Shown here: one piece after another, positions 36,880 to 44,538 of the stretch | Position numbering within the stretch: position 1 is the stretch's first letter | How the letters are laid out: every line of letters begins with the position of its first letter | Assembly: GCA_016193585.1 (NCBI GenBank) | Contig: JACPRW010000003.1 | Location: forward strand, 193,649 to 257,648 | Direction: 5' to 3' | DNA length: 64,000 bases | Source of the DNA: Candidatus Aenigmatarchaeota archaeon | Lineage (GTDB): Archaea > Aenigmatarchaeota > Aenigmatarchaeia > GW2011-AR5 | The notes under the pieces: generated by a model | Told to the model about the DNA's origin: nothing | Seen by the model: the letters and a program-made list of their open reading frames with translations, nothing else | Database searches by the model: none | Translations under genes and position numbers: made by a program

Positions 36880-37803
36880 TTATTTAACCGTCTTATTTTC
36901 CTGCTTCATTTCCTCGGTTTTTTTCAGCTTTTTCAGGCGGATAAGGTTCGTCCTGCCCTTGCGGACGCTCTCGATGAGGCCGCGCTGCACAAGGTTCTGC
37001 ACGATTCGCGATACTTTCGCCTTCGAATAGTCGAGCTCGGTGACGAGCCGCCGCTGGTCCGTATCCTTCTTTTCCCTGAGCAGAATCTCCACGACCTTCC
37101 GCTCGCCTTCGGTCAGGACCGGCAGCACCTCGTCGTACCGGCGTTTCCTCGAGTAGACGATGAAAAGAACAACGATGGTGACCAGGATGACGATGGCAAG
37201 GTTCTGCGCGACCTGGTTTATCTCAAGCACCCGCTCGTACAGTATGAGGACGTTGTGCGCCTGGCCTATCCGTGGCTTCTCGAGCTGCCAGAAGAGGTAG
37301 ATGCTCCTCCCGTCGCTTCCCTCGGTGCCCCAGACAGGCTCGAACGGGTTGAGTCCCGTGTCCTTCAGCTTCGATTTTTCGGCGATGCCGAAGCCGAGCG
37401 GCAGCTTGACGGTGACCGTGAAAGCGTCGGTCAGTTCGGTGATGGTGAACCGGTAGTTGAAGTTGGAAAAACCGGCAAAGTCAGACACGAGGCCGAGCGT
37501 GCGGAACCGGTATTCTACCCTGCTTGCGTTGATGCCTTCGACGACGATGGACGTGCCGATGCTCTGCTGGGCAAGCCGGTAATCAACGAACCGGCCATCG
37601 GCAAGGACACCGGGCTCGGTAACCTTCGCCAGAATGTAGTAGTCGCTCCGGCTGATGTTTTCCTTGTATTGGAAGACCACATTCCACCGGGCGGTCCCGT
37701 CGTCTTCCAGCGAGATGTTGACGTCCCAGCGCTGCAGCTCGGCATGGGCAGCTGGCATGAGCAGCAACACCAGAACCGCCGCAAGCGCCCGCATTCGTAG
37801 CAT
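36880..37803 (-). CDS. Membrane-anchored winged-helix regulator with an external sensor domain
   Basis: The start is at the ATG at 37803 or 37794; both precede a signal-like hydrophobic segment (M-R-A-L-A-A-V-L-V-L-L-L). An external beta-rich domain (about 25-210) is followed by one membrane helix (about 212-234), a basic stop-transfer (S-R-K-R-R) and a C-terminal winged helix-turn-helix (about 245-300, with S-K-A-K-V-S-R-I-V-Q-N-L recognition helix). This is the layout of archaeal one-component membrane sensors. Next to the S-layer gene it may report on envelope state; that is inferred. Confidence 0.8.
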   Translation of the reverse strand: MLRMRALAAVLVLLLMPAAHAELQRWDVNISLEDDGTARWNVVFQYKENISRSDYYILAKVTEPGVLADGRFVDYRLAQQSIGTSIVVEGINASRVEYRFRTLGLVSDFAGFSNFNYRFTITELTDAFTVTVKLPLGFGIAEKSKLKDTGLNPFEPVWGTEGSDGRSIYLFWQLEKPRIGQAHNVLILYERVLEINQVAQNLAIVILVTIVVLFIVYSRKRRYDEVLPVLTEGERKVVEILLREKKDTDQRRLVTELDYSKAKVSRIVQNLVQRGLIESVRKGRTNLIRLKKLKKTEEMKQENKTVK

Positions 37804-37861
37804 TACGCAGCAAGACGTTAAAAGACCATGGTTTAAAAAGGCTCGCGTCATAGTGCCGTGC

Positions 37862-38104
37862 ATGGAAGAGCAGCAAAGACATTCGTATATGGTATTTTTC
37901 AGAGATGCTGGCGGCAATCCTGTCAGCCATCTTGAAGAAGATCCCTATGTTATGGGAACGGTAAGATTGTTAGGCGCCCGCGGCTACAACGCCCGGCTTT
38001 CATTTGATACGGGTCCTTGGTATGGCTGGCACTGCCATACTGATAAGCCGGTACCTTTTGAACTCAGGCAGGAAATGGAAGCAACGGGCATCGTTCTTCG
38101 ATGA
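37862..38104 (+). CDS. Small acidic protein, unknown
   Basis: From the ATG at 37862 the frame encodes 80 residues of a soluble protein with H-S-Y-M-V-F-F-R-D and G-W-H-C-H-T-D-K-P-V-P-F-E-L-R. It is divergent from the regulator, 58 bases away. A palindromic element begins two bases after its stop. No family is recognised. Confidence 0.5.
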   Translation: MEEQQRHSYMVFFRDAGGNPVSHLEEDPYVMGTVRLLGARGYNARLSFDTGPWYGWHCHTDKPVPFELRQEMEATGIVLR

Positions 38105-38106
38105 TT

Positions 38107-38201
38107 TATAGTTAACCAAGTAAAGAATCCGGATATTATAACTTGGTTCACTATATGTGACCAACTTGTGTAATACCTGAATATTAAGTTGGTCAGCTAT
38201 A
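38107..38201. mobile_element. 95-bp two-hairpin TATAG element
   Basis: The first hairpin pairs TTAACCAAG with CTTGGTTCA (a diverged AB end module), the second GTGACCAACTT with AAGTTGGTCAGC, and the ends are TATAG and CTATA. Its right end supplies the last codons and stop of the gene at 38193-38633. Confidence 0.75.
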
Positions 38202-38633
38202 ACCTTGTTTTCCCGGCGAGATGACGATGCCGCCCGCGCCGGCGGCCGCGAACTGGTGCACCACGCCCGCGAGCGTGTTCGCCATGGTCTGCAACTCGTC
38301 AATGGTTATCTCCTTCCTGGAAGGCCCCAGAATCTCCACTGCCGACGGCCCGTAGACCATGATAATATTAAATAGCGTGAAGAGGTCCTTGGCGAACAGG
38401 CTGGCTTCGGCAATCTGGGAAAACCCCTTCTTGTCCCCGACATCGACCGCTACGGTCTCGCCGAGCGAGGTGCGGTATACCGCGACATCCTTGGCGCGCC
38501 CGAGCCGCTCCATATGGTCCTTAAGCGCGCCTTCCACTGTTTCCTTGCCGAATGCGAATGCCTCGATGGAAAACCACGCCTCAATCCACTGTTCCTTCCG
38601 TTTCCTGTCCATCTCTTCCCTTTCCATGGGCAT
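38193..38633 (-). CDS. Conserved archaeal soluble protein, C-terminus remodelled by an element
   Basis: The start is placed at the ATG at 38633; the longer frame reads into the element at 38660. The 146-residue product is alpha/beta with S-I-E-A-F-A-F-G-K-E-T-V-E-G-A-L, Y-G-P-S-A-V-E-I-L-G-P and a C-terminal A-N-T-L-A-G-V-V-H-Q helix. I recall a widespread archaeal protein family with a P-S-x-V-E-I motif in this position, but its function is not known. The last residues and the stop codon (G-Y-S-stop) come from the adjacent palindromic element, so the natural end has probably been lost. Confidence 0.6.
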   Translation of the reverse strand: MPMEREEMDRKRKEQWIEAWFSIEAFAFGKETVEGALKDHMERLGRAKDVAVYRTSLGETVAVDVGDKKGFSQIAEASLFAKDLFTLFNIIMVYGPSAVEILGPSRKEITIDELQTMANTLAGVVHQFAAAGAGGIVISPGKQGYS

Positions 38634-38659
38634 ACTCTTCGCGGAAAGCTTTAATGCTT

Positions 38660-38799
38660 TATAGTGAAACAAGAAAATAATACCGACATATTACTTCTTG
38701 TTTCACATACATGGTAAAGCAAAGCTTTACCTGTACAGGTGAAACGTTGTTTCACCATGTATAGCAAACAAGGAAGTCATATCGTGTTTATTTCCTTGT
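38660..38799. mobile_element. Composite TATAG element, family F, right end missing
   Basis: TATAGTGAAACAAGAA pairs with TTCTTGTTTCAC, followed by GGTAAAGC/GCTTTACC, GGTGAAAC/GTTTCACC and a final CAAACAAGGAA...TTCCTTG hairpin. The expected CTATA end is absent, so the right end is deleted. An inverted copy lies at 44894-45033. Confidence 0.75.
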
Positions 38800-38820
38800 C
38801 AGGCGGGAAAAATAATAGCG

Positions 38821-39384
38821 ATGTGCATCGAAATACTGAAGAACCCTGCAGGGGCGCTTGCAAAGGCAAAGAAAGTCAAGGATTATAAACACGTGGCCAC
38901 GGTTCTCCTCGAGGCAGCAGCGGCGGTCGGGGTTGCATTCGGCATCGCAGCCATGTCAATTACCCAATCGTATGCCGTGCTCGCGGCCGTCGCTGGCACG
39001 ATGTTCTCGCTTGCCATCCTGTTCATGCTCCTGTTTGCGCTGGTCGTGCACCTGTCCGTCCGCGCACTCGGCCAGTCGAAATACGTGCATGCGCTGACAG
39101 CGGTCGTCTACGGCATGGTGCACGTCAGCGCAGGCATGCTCGCAGCCGCTGCGCTGCTGTACGTCCCGTCAATCGGCGAGTATCTTGCCGTCGTGGTGTT
39201 GTTCCCGTTCCTTGCCGCGTCGCTTGCAGTTTTGTACCGCGGTCTTACCGGGCTGCTCAGCCTCGAGGCAGCAGCGGCGTTCGCCGTGATGTTCTTCTCG
39301 ATGCTCAGCGTTTTTCTTGCGGTGTTCGCGCTTCGCCTGCTTGTTGCCGTCAGCACACTCGCCTACTACGCCATGATGCTGTGA
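38821..39384 (+). CDS. Polytopic membrane protein, Yip1-like
   Basis: The 187-residue protein begins I-L-K-N-P-A-G-A-L-A-K-A-K-K-V, a beginning common in Yip1-domain proteins, and has five membrane helices very rich in alanine. Thus it resembles the product at 20819-21376 in design, though not closely in sequence. The gene precedes tRNA-Thr and starts 20 bases after the truncated F element. Confidence 0.6.
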   Translation: MCIEILKNPAGALAKAKKVKDYKHVATVLLEAAAAVGVAFGIAAMSITQSYAVLAAVAGTMFSLAILFMLLFALVVHLSVRALGQSKYVHALTAVVYGMVHVSAGMLAAAALLYVPSIGEYLAVVVLFPFLAASLAVLYRGLTGLLSLEAAAAFAVMFFSMLSVFLAVFALRLLVAVSTLAYYAMML

Positions 39385-39393
39385 ATATCGGCT

Positions 39394-39404
39394 CCTTATA
39401 AAAA
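39394..39404 (+). promoter_or_regulatory. TATA box for tRNA-Thr
   Basis: CTTATAAAAAT is centred about 30 bases before the first base of the tRNA, the usual archaeal distance. The same transcript could continue into the peptidase gene that starts one base after the tRNA. Confidence 0.5.
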
Positions 39405-39429
39405 TCTTGTTTCATACTATTAGACACAT

Positions 39430-39530
39430 GCCTCTGTAGCTCAACTGGCAGCTTTTCTCAAGAAGAAACGTCAGGAAAGAGCACCTGTTTCGTAAACAGG
39501 AGGTTGGGGGTTCGACTCCCTCCGGAGGCT
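39430..39530 (+). tRNA. tRNA-Thr (CGT) with a 28-nt insertion in the D-loop
   Basis: The acceptor stem GCCTCTG pairs with CGGAGGC (discriminator T). The anticodon arm CCTGT-TTCGTAA-ACAGG gives anticodon CGT. The T arm has the TTCGACT loop. The D arm GCTC...GAGC is interrupted after TGGCA by 28 extra bases. Without them the tRNA is 73 nt and normal, so the insertion behaves as an intron at a non-canonical site. Its ends (GCTTTTC and GAAAGAGC) can pair across the junction. CCA is not encoded. Confidence 0.85.
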
Positions 39531-39531
39531 T

Positions 39532-40596
39532 ATGGAAGAGAAAATTGATGAATTGTTTGACGCAATGCGTGCAGACGCCGTGCTGCTGCGCACGAACGAG
39601 CTGCACATAGACCCGAATTTCTACTATTTCGCCGGCATCTCGCGCCTGAAACAGCTGTCAAGCTTCCTCGTGCTGCGGAGAGGGAAAAAGCCGCTCGTCA
39701 TAACGAGCCCGCTTGAATACGGCGTGCTCAGGCAGCAGAAGCAGATTTCGGTCGTGTGCTACGCGAGCGAGCAGCAGCTGGCTGCGCAGCTCCGGAAGGC
39801 GCTCAGGGGAACTGTTGGCCTCAATTATGCCGCGTACCCGCTTGGTGCGTATCGCCGCCTCAAAAAGCTACTCTCAAGAAAGTCATTCGTTGACGTTTCG
39901 AAGGAGCTCGAGAAGGTGCGGGAGACAAAGACAACCGCAGAAATCAGGAAGCTTGCCGGCGCCTGCGCGATAACAGAGGAAATTCTCGCAGGCGTTCCCG
40001 GTATGTACCGGTCGGGCATGACCGAGGAGCAGCTCGCGTTTGAGCTCAACATGCGGGCGATGCGCGACGCAGAAGGCATTTCCTTCCCGACGATTGTCGC
40101 TGCCGGGAGCAACGCAGCAGTGCCGCACCACATAACAGGGAACAGGAAAATAGGCCGCGGTGTGCTGCTCGTCGATTTCGGCGTCATCAATGACGGTTAC
40201 TGCTCTGATGTGACGCGCTGTTTTGCCATTGGGAAGCCGACTGAACGCGAAATGCACGTCTACAACGTGGTGCACCGCAGCCAGCAGGCGGCGCTCGCGC
40301 TCGTTCGTGATGGCGTTGCTGCACGTGACGTTTTTCGCGCAGCGAATGCCATACTCGTCAAGGAACTCAAACAAAGCATGCTCCACAGCCTCGGCCACGG
40401 ACTCGGCGTTCTCGTCCATGACGTGCCCCACGGTCTCGGCGAGTCCTCGGCGTTCACCCTCAGGAAAGACATGTGCATCACCGCCGAGCCCGGCTACTAC
40501 AAGGAGTTCGGCGTGCGCATAGAAGACGATGTCGTCGTCACGAAGCGGGGCTGCCGGGCGCTTTCGAAAGCGCCCAAAGAGCTCACGAGATTATAA
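39532..40596 (+). CDS. Xaa-Pro aminopeptidase/prolidase, M24 family
   Basis: The enzyme removes N-terminal residues next to proline in the cytosol. The 354-residue protein has the creatinase-type N-terminal domain (about 1-125) and the pita-bread catalytic domain. All five metal ligands are visible in order: V-D-F-G, S-D-V-T-R, H-S-L-G-H-G-L-G, A-E-P-G-Y-Y and I-E-D-D. The start lies one base after the tRNA-Thr, so the message probably comes from tRNA processing or the tRNA promoter. Confidence 0.92.
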   Translation: MEEKIDELFDAMRADAVLLRTNELHIDPNFYYFAGISRLKQLSSFLVLRRGKKPLVITSPLEYGVLRQQKQISVVCYASEQQLAAQLRKALRGTVGLNYAAYPLGAYRRLKKLLSRKSFVDVSKELEKVRETKTTAEIRKLAGACAITEEILAGVPGMYRSGMTEEQLAFELNMRAMRDAEGISFPTIVAAGSNAAVPHHITGNRKIGRGVLLVDFGVINDGYCSDVTRCFAIGKPTEREMHVYNVVHRSQQAALALVRDGVAARDVFRAANAILVKELKQSMLHSLGHGLGVLVHDVPHGLGESSAFTLRKDMCITAEPGYYKEFGVRIEDDVVVTKRGCRALSKAPKELTRL

Positions 40597-40650
40597 CCTT
40601 TAAATACTACTTAAGAGTGATAATATTAAACAGATTTTGGAGGAGTCATT

Positions 40651-40941
40651 GTGCAGGAAGTATTCCTCGTTTCAGGCGACAACAAAAACGCGGCAGAGGA
40701 CGCGCTGCGGAAGGACGACGTAGTGGGCAGGCAGAGCATCATCGTCAAGGCTGCGCATGCGCTTGACATGAAGGAGGACGGCTATTTCATCATCATCGAC
40801 GGCAGCGACGAGGCGCTCAAGAAAGCAGAGGAGCTCCTGAAGAATATAGCGAGGAAATATGAGCATAAGGATGTTGTGATGGCGAAGCTCAAGGAGCAGG
40901 AAGAAGCGGCAATCGAGGGACTCGGCGACATCCTCGGATAG
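40651..40941 (+). CDS. Small conserved archaeal protein, unknown
   Basis: The start is the GTG at 40651 with GGAGGAG eight bases upstream. The 96-residue soluble product has a beta-alpha-beta part (V-F-L-V-S-G-D-N-K and Y-F-I-I-I-D-G-S) and a long charged C-terminal helix. It has the look of an ACT-like or ligand-binding small fold, but no family is assigned. It lies between the peptidase and a zinc-ribbon gene on the same strand. Confidence 0.65.
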   Translation: MQEVFLVSGDNKNAAEDALRKDDVVGRQSIIVKAAHALDMKEDGYFIIIDGSDEALKKAEELLKNIARKYEHKDVVMAKLKEQEEAAIEGLGDILG

Positions 40942-41005
40942 ATGTACATCATGGGATGCGACGAGAGAGCAATAGAATGGGATACGACACCAAAGGTGGG
41001 GTATT

Positions 41006-41479
41006 ATGGTAACAATCGCAGCACGCGCAGACAGAGTGGCAGCAGGCTCGCTCGACGAGCTGCATTTCTTTAAGCAGAAGAAGTACAAGCATATCTTCTT
41101 CTGCCCGTCGTGCATTCGCAGCTTCGAGAGCGCAAAGGAAGAGGAATTGTGCAAGTTCTGCGGCGGTCATGTCAGGAAAGTCGGCGACCTGCACAAGCAC
41201 GTGGTGGAGCCGGTGACGGAAAAAAAGCACCGTTTCTACTGCCCGAAGTGCCAGAAGATTTACGAGCACGCCCAGCGGCTCGAGAAATGCGCCGAATGCG
41301 GGACGCAGGTGACGCATTTCTACGGCTACCAGGATCTTGGGACGAGGGATAAAATACTCTACCATTTTCACCGGCTGTTCAAGGGACGACGCCAGTGGCG
41401 GGCAGAGGAGCGCACATCCCCGGCATCTCCTGCATCCAGAATCCCATTCAGGAAAGGCGAAGAGCTGCCGACGAAATGA
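41006..41479 (+). CDS. Double zinc-ribbon protein
   Basis: The 157-residue protein has two zinc ribbons: C-P-S-C...C-K-F-C at about 34-54 and C-P-K-C...C-A-E-C at about 78-98, joined by a basic linker. The C-terminal 40 residues are disordered and basic. RNA or DNA binding, or a scaffold role, is plausible; nothing more can be said. A purine-rich AGGTGGGG lies six to ten bases before the ATG. Confidence 0.7.
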   Translation: MVTIAARADRVAAGSLDELHFFKQKKYKHIFFCPSCIRSFESAKEEELCKFCGGHVRKVGDLHKHVVEPVTEKKHRFYCPKCQKIYEHAQRLEKCAECGTQVTHFYGYQDLGTRDKILYHFHRLFKGRRQWRAEERTSPASPASRIPFRKGEELPTK

Positions 41480-41494
41480 TAAGGTGAGGTATGC

Positions 41495-41875
41495 ATGGCT
41501 ACTATTTATCTGGAACCTGAAGATTCTGAGTTTATAAGGTCGGCTTTGCAGGCGGTCACACCATTCTCTCCAGACTGCCATGAATTACTGGCAAGAGCAG
41601 CTGTTGAGGAGCCTGACGGACAAGTAGGTAGGGATGCCATGGAACTGCTGACGCAAGAGGGTTATTTGGGCGTTGAGGTACGCGGTGGCGTACCATATCT
41701 TGGTCTTCCACGATACGTGTCAAGACCTCTTATTGAGGCTCTGTCAATTGTTTATGCACGACGTAATCCCGAAGCTGGACAACCAGTAGTTCGGTCAGTT
41801 CTGTCAATACCTCCGGAAGAATTCCCTGATGTTTACATAGCAATCCCTATAAACAATCCCTATAAAATAGGTTAG
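41495..41875 (+). CDS. Hypothetical soluble protein
   Basis: The 126-residue acidic protein shows I-Y-L-E-P-E-D-S-E-F-I-R-S and a helical middle, without cysteines or membrane segments. It begins 15 bases after the zinc-ribbon gene, so they may share a message. From 41876 to 42060 I see no gene. Confidence 0.45.
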   Translation: MATIYLEPEDSEFIRSALQAVTPFSPDCHELLARAAVEEPDGQVGRDAMELLTQEGYLGVEVRGGVPYLGLPRYVSRPLIEALSIVYARRNPEAGQPVVRSVLSIPPEEFPDVYIAIPINNPYKIG

Positions 41876-42060
41876 AAAAAATGGGCTTAGCCCGCAGATA
41901 TTTGACGACCAGTAGTCTTCAGTCTCTGATAGGTTCTTATATTTGCGCGACCAAGGAAGTAACGGTGAGGCATATGTGCACCATGTGTGCAGCACATTCA
42001 GGCATGGCAAAGTCGAAAAAGAAGAAGAAATGATTGATGTTCCTCTTTCTGTTTATTTTT

Positions 42061-42078
42061 GGATTCTTCAAAGAATCC
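42061..42078 (-). terminator. Hairpin downstream of the transketolase genes
   Basis: GGATTCTT pairs with AAGAATCC around CA, about 25 bases past the transketolase stop. On the minus strand no long T run follows, so its role as terminator is only likely by position. Confidence 0.3.
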
Positions 42079-42102
42079 TGACTACCGTTTACACCAGAGA
42101 TT

Positions 42103-43044
42103 TCATTTTTGTGCCTTGGCGATGCTGCGTATGCGCTGCGCTATGCCCTGCCCGTCAAGCTGGAACGCCTTGTACAATTCCTCGGGCGTTCCGGTGGCGC
42201 CATAGCGTTCCATGCCGAAGCGGTGCACCGGCATCTGGAGCGCTTCTGATACCGCGTCGCCGAGTCCCCCCTTGGTTCCATGGTCTTCAAGCGTACACAC
42301 CGTGCTGCATCCCTTCACTGCCTGCGCGAGGCTTACGACATCGATAGGCTTTATCGTGGACTGTGCAATAACGCGGACGGACAGGTCAGGCAGCTGCGCT
42401 GCCTCAAGCGCATGGTTGACAATGGGGCCGCAGGCGACGATGGCAGCATCACTGCCGTCTCGTAAGACGCGTGCTTTGCCCGGCACAAAGTGGTCGCTTG
42501 GTACAAGAACAGGCGTCTCCTGCCGCCGCGTCCTGATGTACACCGGCTTGTCATTTTCAGTGACCGCCCACTGCATGAGCTGCGCTGTTTCAGCCGCGTC
42601 GATGGGGTCGAAGACGTACGCCATGCCGGGGATGGACGCCATGAGCGTCATGTCGGTAATCGCCTGCGCGCTCTCGCCGTCCTGGCCGACGCCGAGCCCG
42701 GCATGGCTGAAAACGAACAGCGCGTGCGCCTGCCGCCGCAGGCCCTGGAAAATCTGGTCGTAGCCCCGGTGGCTGCCGAAAGCAGCGAACGAGTTGACGA
42801 CAGGGATGAAGCCCTCGTACGCCCACCCGAGCGCGCGCGACACCATATGCGCTTCCGATATCCCTGATTTGAAAAAGCGCCTGGGGAAACGCTTCTCGAA
42901 CTCCTGTATCTTGTTGGAGTCGTCGACGTCAGAACCGAAGACCATGATGCGCTCGTTCGCGGCGCCCAGCTCGACAAGTATCTTTCCGTACGCGTCGCGC
43001 GTCGAAACGTTGTCGCCAAGATTGTACACGGATGCCACCTTCAC
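42103..43044 (-). CDS. Transketolase, C-terminal subunit
   Basis: With the next gene it forms a split transketolase, which moves two-carbon units between sugar phosphates and supplies pentoses and erythrose 4-phosphate. The 313-residue subunit has the pyrimidine-binding domain (catalytic Glu in D-S-N-K...G-I-S-E-A-H) and the C-terminal domain with L-E-D-H-G-T-K-G-G-L-G. The GTG start at 43044 overlaps the stop of the N-subunit as GTGA. Confidence 0.9.
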   Translation of the reverse strand: MKVASVYNLGDNVSTRDAYGKILVELGAANERIMVFGSDVDDSNKIQEFEKRFPRRFFKSGISEAHMVSRALGWAYEGFIPVVNSFAAFGSHRGYDQIFQGLRRQAHALFVFSHAGLGVGQDGESAQAITDMTLMASIPGMAYVFDPIDAAETAQLMQWAVTENDKPVYIRTRRQETPVLVPSDHFVPGKARVLRDGSDAAIVACGPIVNHALEAAQLPDLSVRVIAQSTIKPIDVVSLAQAVKGCSTVCTLEDHGTKGGLGDAVSEALQMPVHRFGMERYGATGTPEELYKAFQLDGQGIAQRIRSIAKAQK

Positions 43045-44057
43045 AGGGAAGTTTTCAGCTTCTCGTATCCCTCAACTGCGGCCGCCCGGCTCGCGGTGAG
43101 CTCCTCTATCGCTTGTGCATACTCCCCGCCTTTCGGCGCCTTCCCGTGCCATTGCGCCTTGTTCTCCATGAACGACACGCCTTTGCCCTTGACCGTGCTG
43201 CAGAGCACGACCGTCGGCTTCCTCGCCGTAAGCGCCTCGGAGCACGCGTTGATGAGGAATACGAAATCATGGCCGCTCTCGCGGGGCGCTCCCCACGGAA
43301 CGTCATCGCCTATGGCATCCCAGCCGAATGCAAGGAACTTGTCTTTGATGGGGCTGACGCTCGAAACGCTCTCGACCGGTGCCGTCTGTTGCACGCCGTT
43401 GGCATCGATGAACGCTATAACATTGCGCGTGTTGGCGGCGCCGATGACGCGCGCAGCCTCCCATACCTGGCCTTCCTGCAGCTCGCCGTCGCCGAGAACC
43501 ACGTAGACGTTCGCGCGAATGCCCTTGCAGCTGACAGCTTCGGCGATTCCCTGGGCGATGGACAGTCCCTGGCCGAGCGAGCCCGTTGGCGCGTCGATGC
43601 CCGGCGTGACGTGCGAGGCGTGCCCCGGCAGCCCTCCCAGCCGCCTGAGTTTCGCCAGCTCGTCAATCGGGAAAAACCCGTGCCCGGCAAGCGCCGCGTA
43701 GACAATCGGCACGCCGTGGCCTTTCGAAAGGATGAAGCGGTCCCGCTGCTCCGCGTACGGCGTGGCGCTGTCGTACTTCATGAAAACCGAGAACAGGCAC
43801 GTCGCGATTTCAGCAGCCGAAAAGCTGCCGCCCGGGTGGCCTGAGCCGGCGCCCGCGATGGCGTGGAGCGTGTTGATGCGGTGAATAGCCGCCTCTTCCT
43901 TGAGCGAAAGGACGAACTGGTACAAGAGAGCCGCAGTTTTGTTCGCCGCCGCCCTTTCCCGCAGGTCCTTTTCGGAAACGAACGGGGAAAAGTCTTCGAT
44001 GCGCACGTCCGGGCGCGGGATGCGCCGTTCCCTGCTGTAATCGATAAATGGAGGCAC
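43041..44057 (-). CDS. Transketolase, N-terminal subunit
   Basis: The 338-residue subunit binds the diphosphate of thiamine diphosphate: G-H-P-G-G-S (about 69-74), S-L-G-Q-G-L-S and the metal motif G-D-G-E-L-Q-E-G-Q-V-W-E-A. The first 55 or so residues precede the usual start of the domain and are basic and acidic rather than conserved. The start is the GTG at 44057; a TATA-like TTTAAAAA at 44079-44088 fits a leaderless message. Confidence 0.9.
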   Translation of the reverse strand: MPPFIDYSRERRIPRPDVRIEDFSPFVSEKDLRERAAANKTAALLYQFVLSLKEEAAIHRINTLHAIAGAGSGHPGGSFSAAEIATCLFSVFMKYDSATPYAEQRDRFILSKGHGVPIVYAALAGHGFFPIDELAKLRRLGGLPGHASHVTPGIDAPTGSLGQGLSIAQGIAEAVSCKGIRANVYVVLGDGELQEGQVWEAARVIGAANTRNVIAFIDANGVQQTAPVESVSSVSPIKDKFLAFGWDAIGDDVPWGAPRESGHDFVFLINACSEALTARKPTVVLCSTVKGKGVSFMENKAQWHGKAPKGGEYAQAIEELTASRAAAVEGYEKLKTSL

Positions 44058-44078
44058 AAGAATCTAATGGGCAGTACA

Positions 44079-44088
44079 TTTTTAAAGA
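44079..44088 (-). promoter_or_regulatory. TATA box of the transketolase operon
   Basis: CTTTAAAAAT lies about 25 bases before the GTG start on the minus strand. It is also 10 bases downstream of the tRNA-Gly 3' end, so little room is left for termination. Confidence 0.45.
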
Positions 44089-44098
44089 AATAATGCGA

Positions 44099-44223
44099 TG
44101 CACCCATCGGGAATCGAACCCGAAACACAGGCTGTTTTCATACAATGGGATACCCGCACGATGAGCGAAGCGCTCGTGCGGGGTATTTGGGAAGCCCGTA
44201 TCATACCACTAGACCATGGGTGC
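44099..44223 (-). tRNA. tRNA-Gly (CCC) with a structured intron at 37/38
   Basis: On the minus strand the acceptor arm is GCACCCA with TGGGTGC and discriminator A. The anticodon arm is CGGGC-TTCCCAA-GCCTG and the T loop TTCGATT. About 52 bases separate position 37 from the 3' half of the arm, the canonical archaeal intron site. The intron is mostly one long hairpin, with CCCGCACGA pairing to TCGTGCGGG around GCGCTTCGC. Confidence 0.88.
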
Positions 44224-44226
44224 TCT

Positions 44227-44340
44227 ATGGCAGATTTACATATTAGGATTTGCACAATTTATGCTTCATAGGATCGTGCAAATCCTATATAGCGAATTAC
44301 GTTTCCATGTAGCACAAATAATGCAATTCTCTATACTTGA
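44227..44340. repeat. Two palindromic hairpins between the divergent tRNAs
   Basis: AGGATTTGCAC pairs with GTGCAAATCCT, followed by TATAGCGAATTACG...AATGCAATTCTCTATA, which has the TATAG...CTATA ends of the mobile families. The pair separates tRNA-Gly and tRNA-Val and overlaps their upstream regions. Confidence 0.6.
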
Positions 44341-44342
44341 GC

Positions 44343-44353
44343 TATTTTTAAAT
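44343..44353 (+). promoter_or_regulatory. TATA box for tRNA-Val
   Basis: TATTTTTAAAT is centred about 32 bases before the first tRNA base. It lies immediately after the last hairpin of the preceding repeat pair. Confidence 0.45.
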
Positions 44354-44379
44354 TTGCCTTGCATAAGTAGTGAGCACGT

Positions 44380-44506
44380 GGGCTCGTGGTCTAGCGGCTT
44401 GCAGTTGCCCGTGGATGACGCTTCCTTGACGTACCCTATCGGTTCACGAAGAATTGGTGGCGGTTCTGATTGGAAGAGGTCGGCGGTTCAAATCCGCTCG
44501 AGCCCA
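44380..44506 (+). tRNA. tRNA-Val (GAC) with two insertions: D-loop and 37/38
   Basis: The acceptor arm is GGGCTCG with CGAGCCC and discriminator A. The anticodon arm CTTCC...GGAAG has loop TTGACG followed by an intron of about 39 bases (44432-44470) at the canonical site. The T loop is TTCAAAT. The D-loop carries about 16 extra bases (GGCTTGCAGTTGCCCGTGG region), beyond any normal D-loop. Removing both gives about 72 nt that match the usual archaeal tRNA-Val(GAC) layout. Confidence 0.82.
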
Positions 44507-44538
44507 TAGAGGACCCAAGGGAAACCTCAGGTTTCCCT

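Noticed and set aside
36778-37800. 340-codon open frame on the plus strand
   Set aside because: It lies fully opposite the membrane-anchored winged-helix gene, whose signal, membrane helix and DNA-binding domain are clear.
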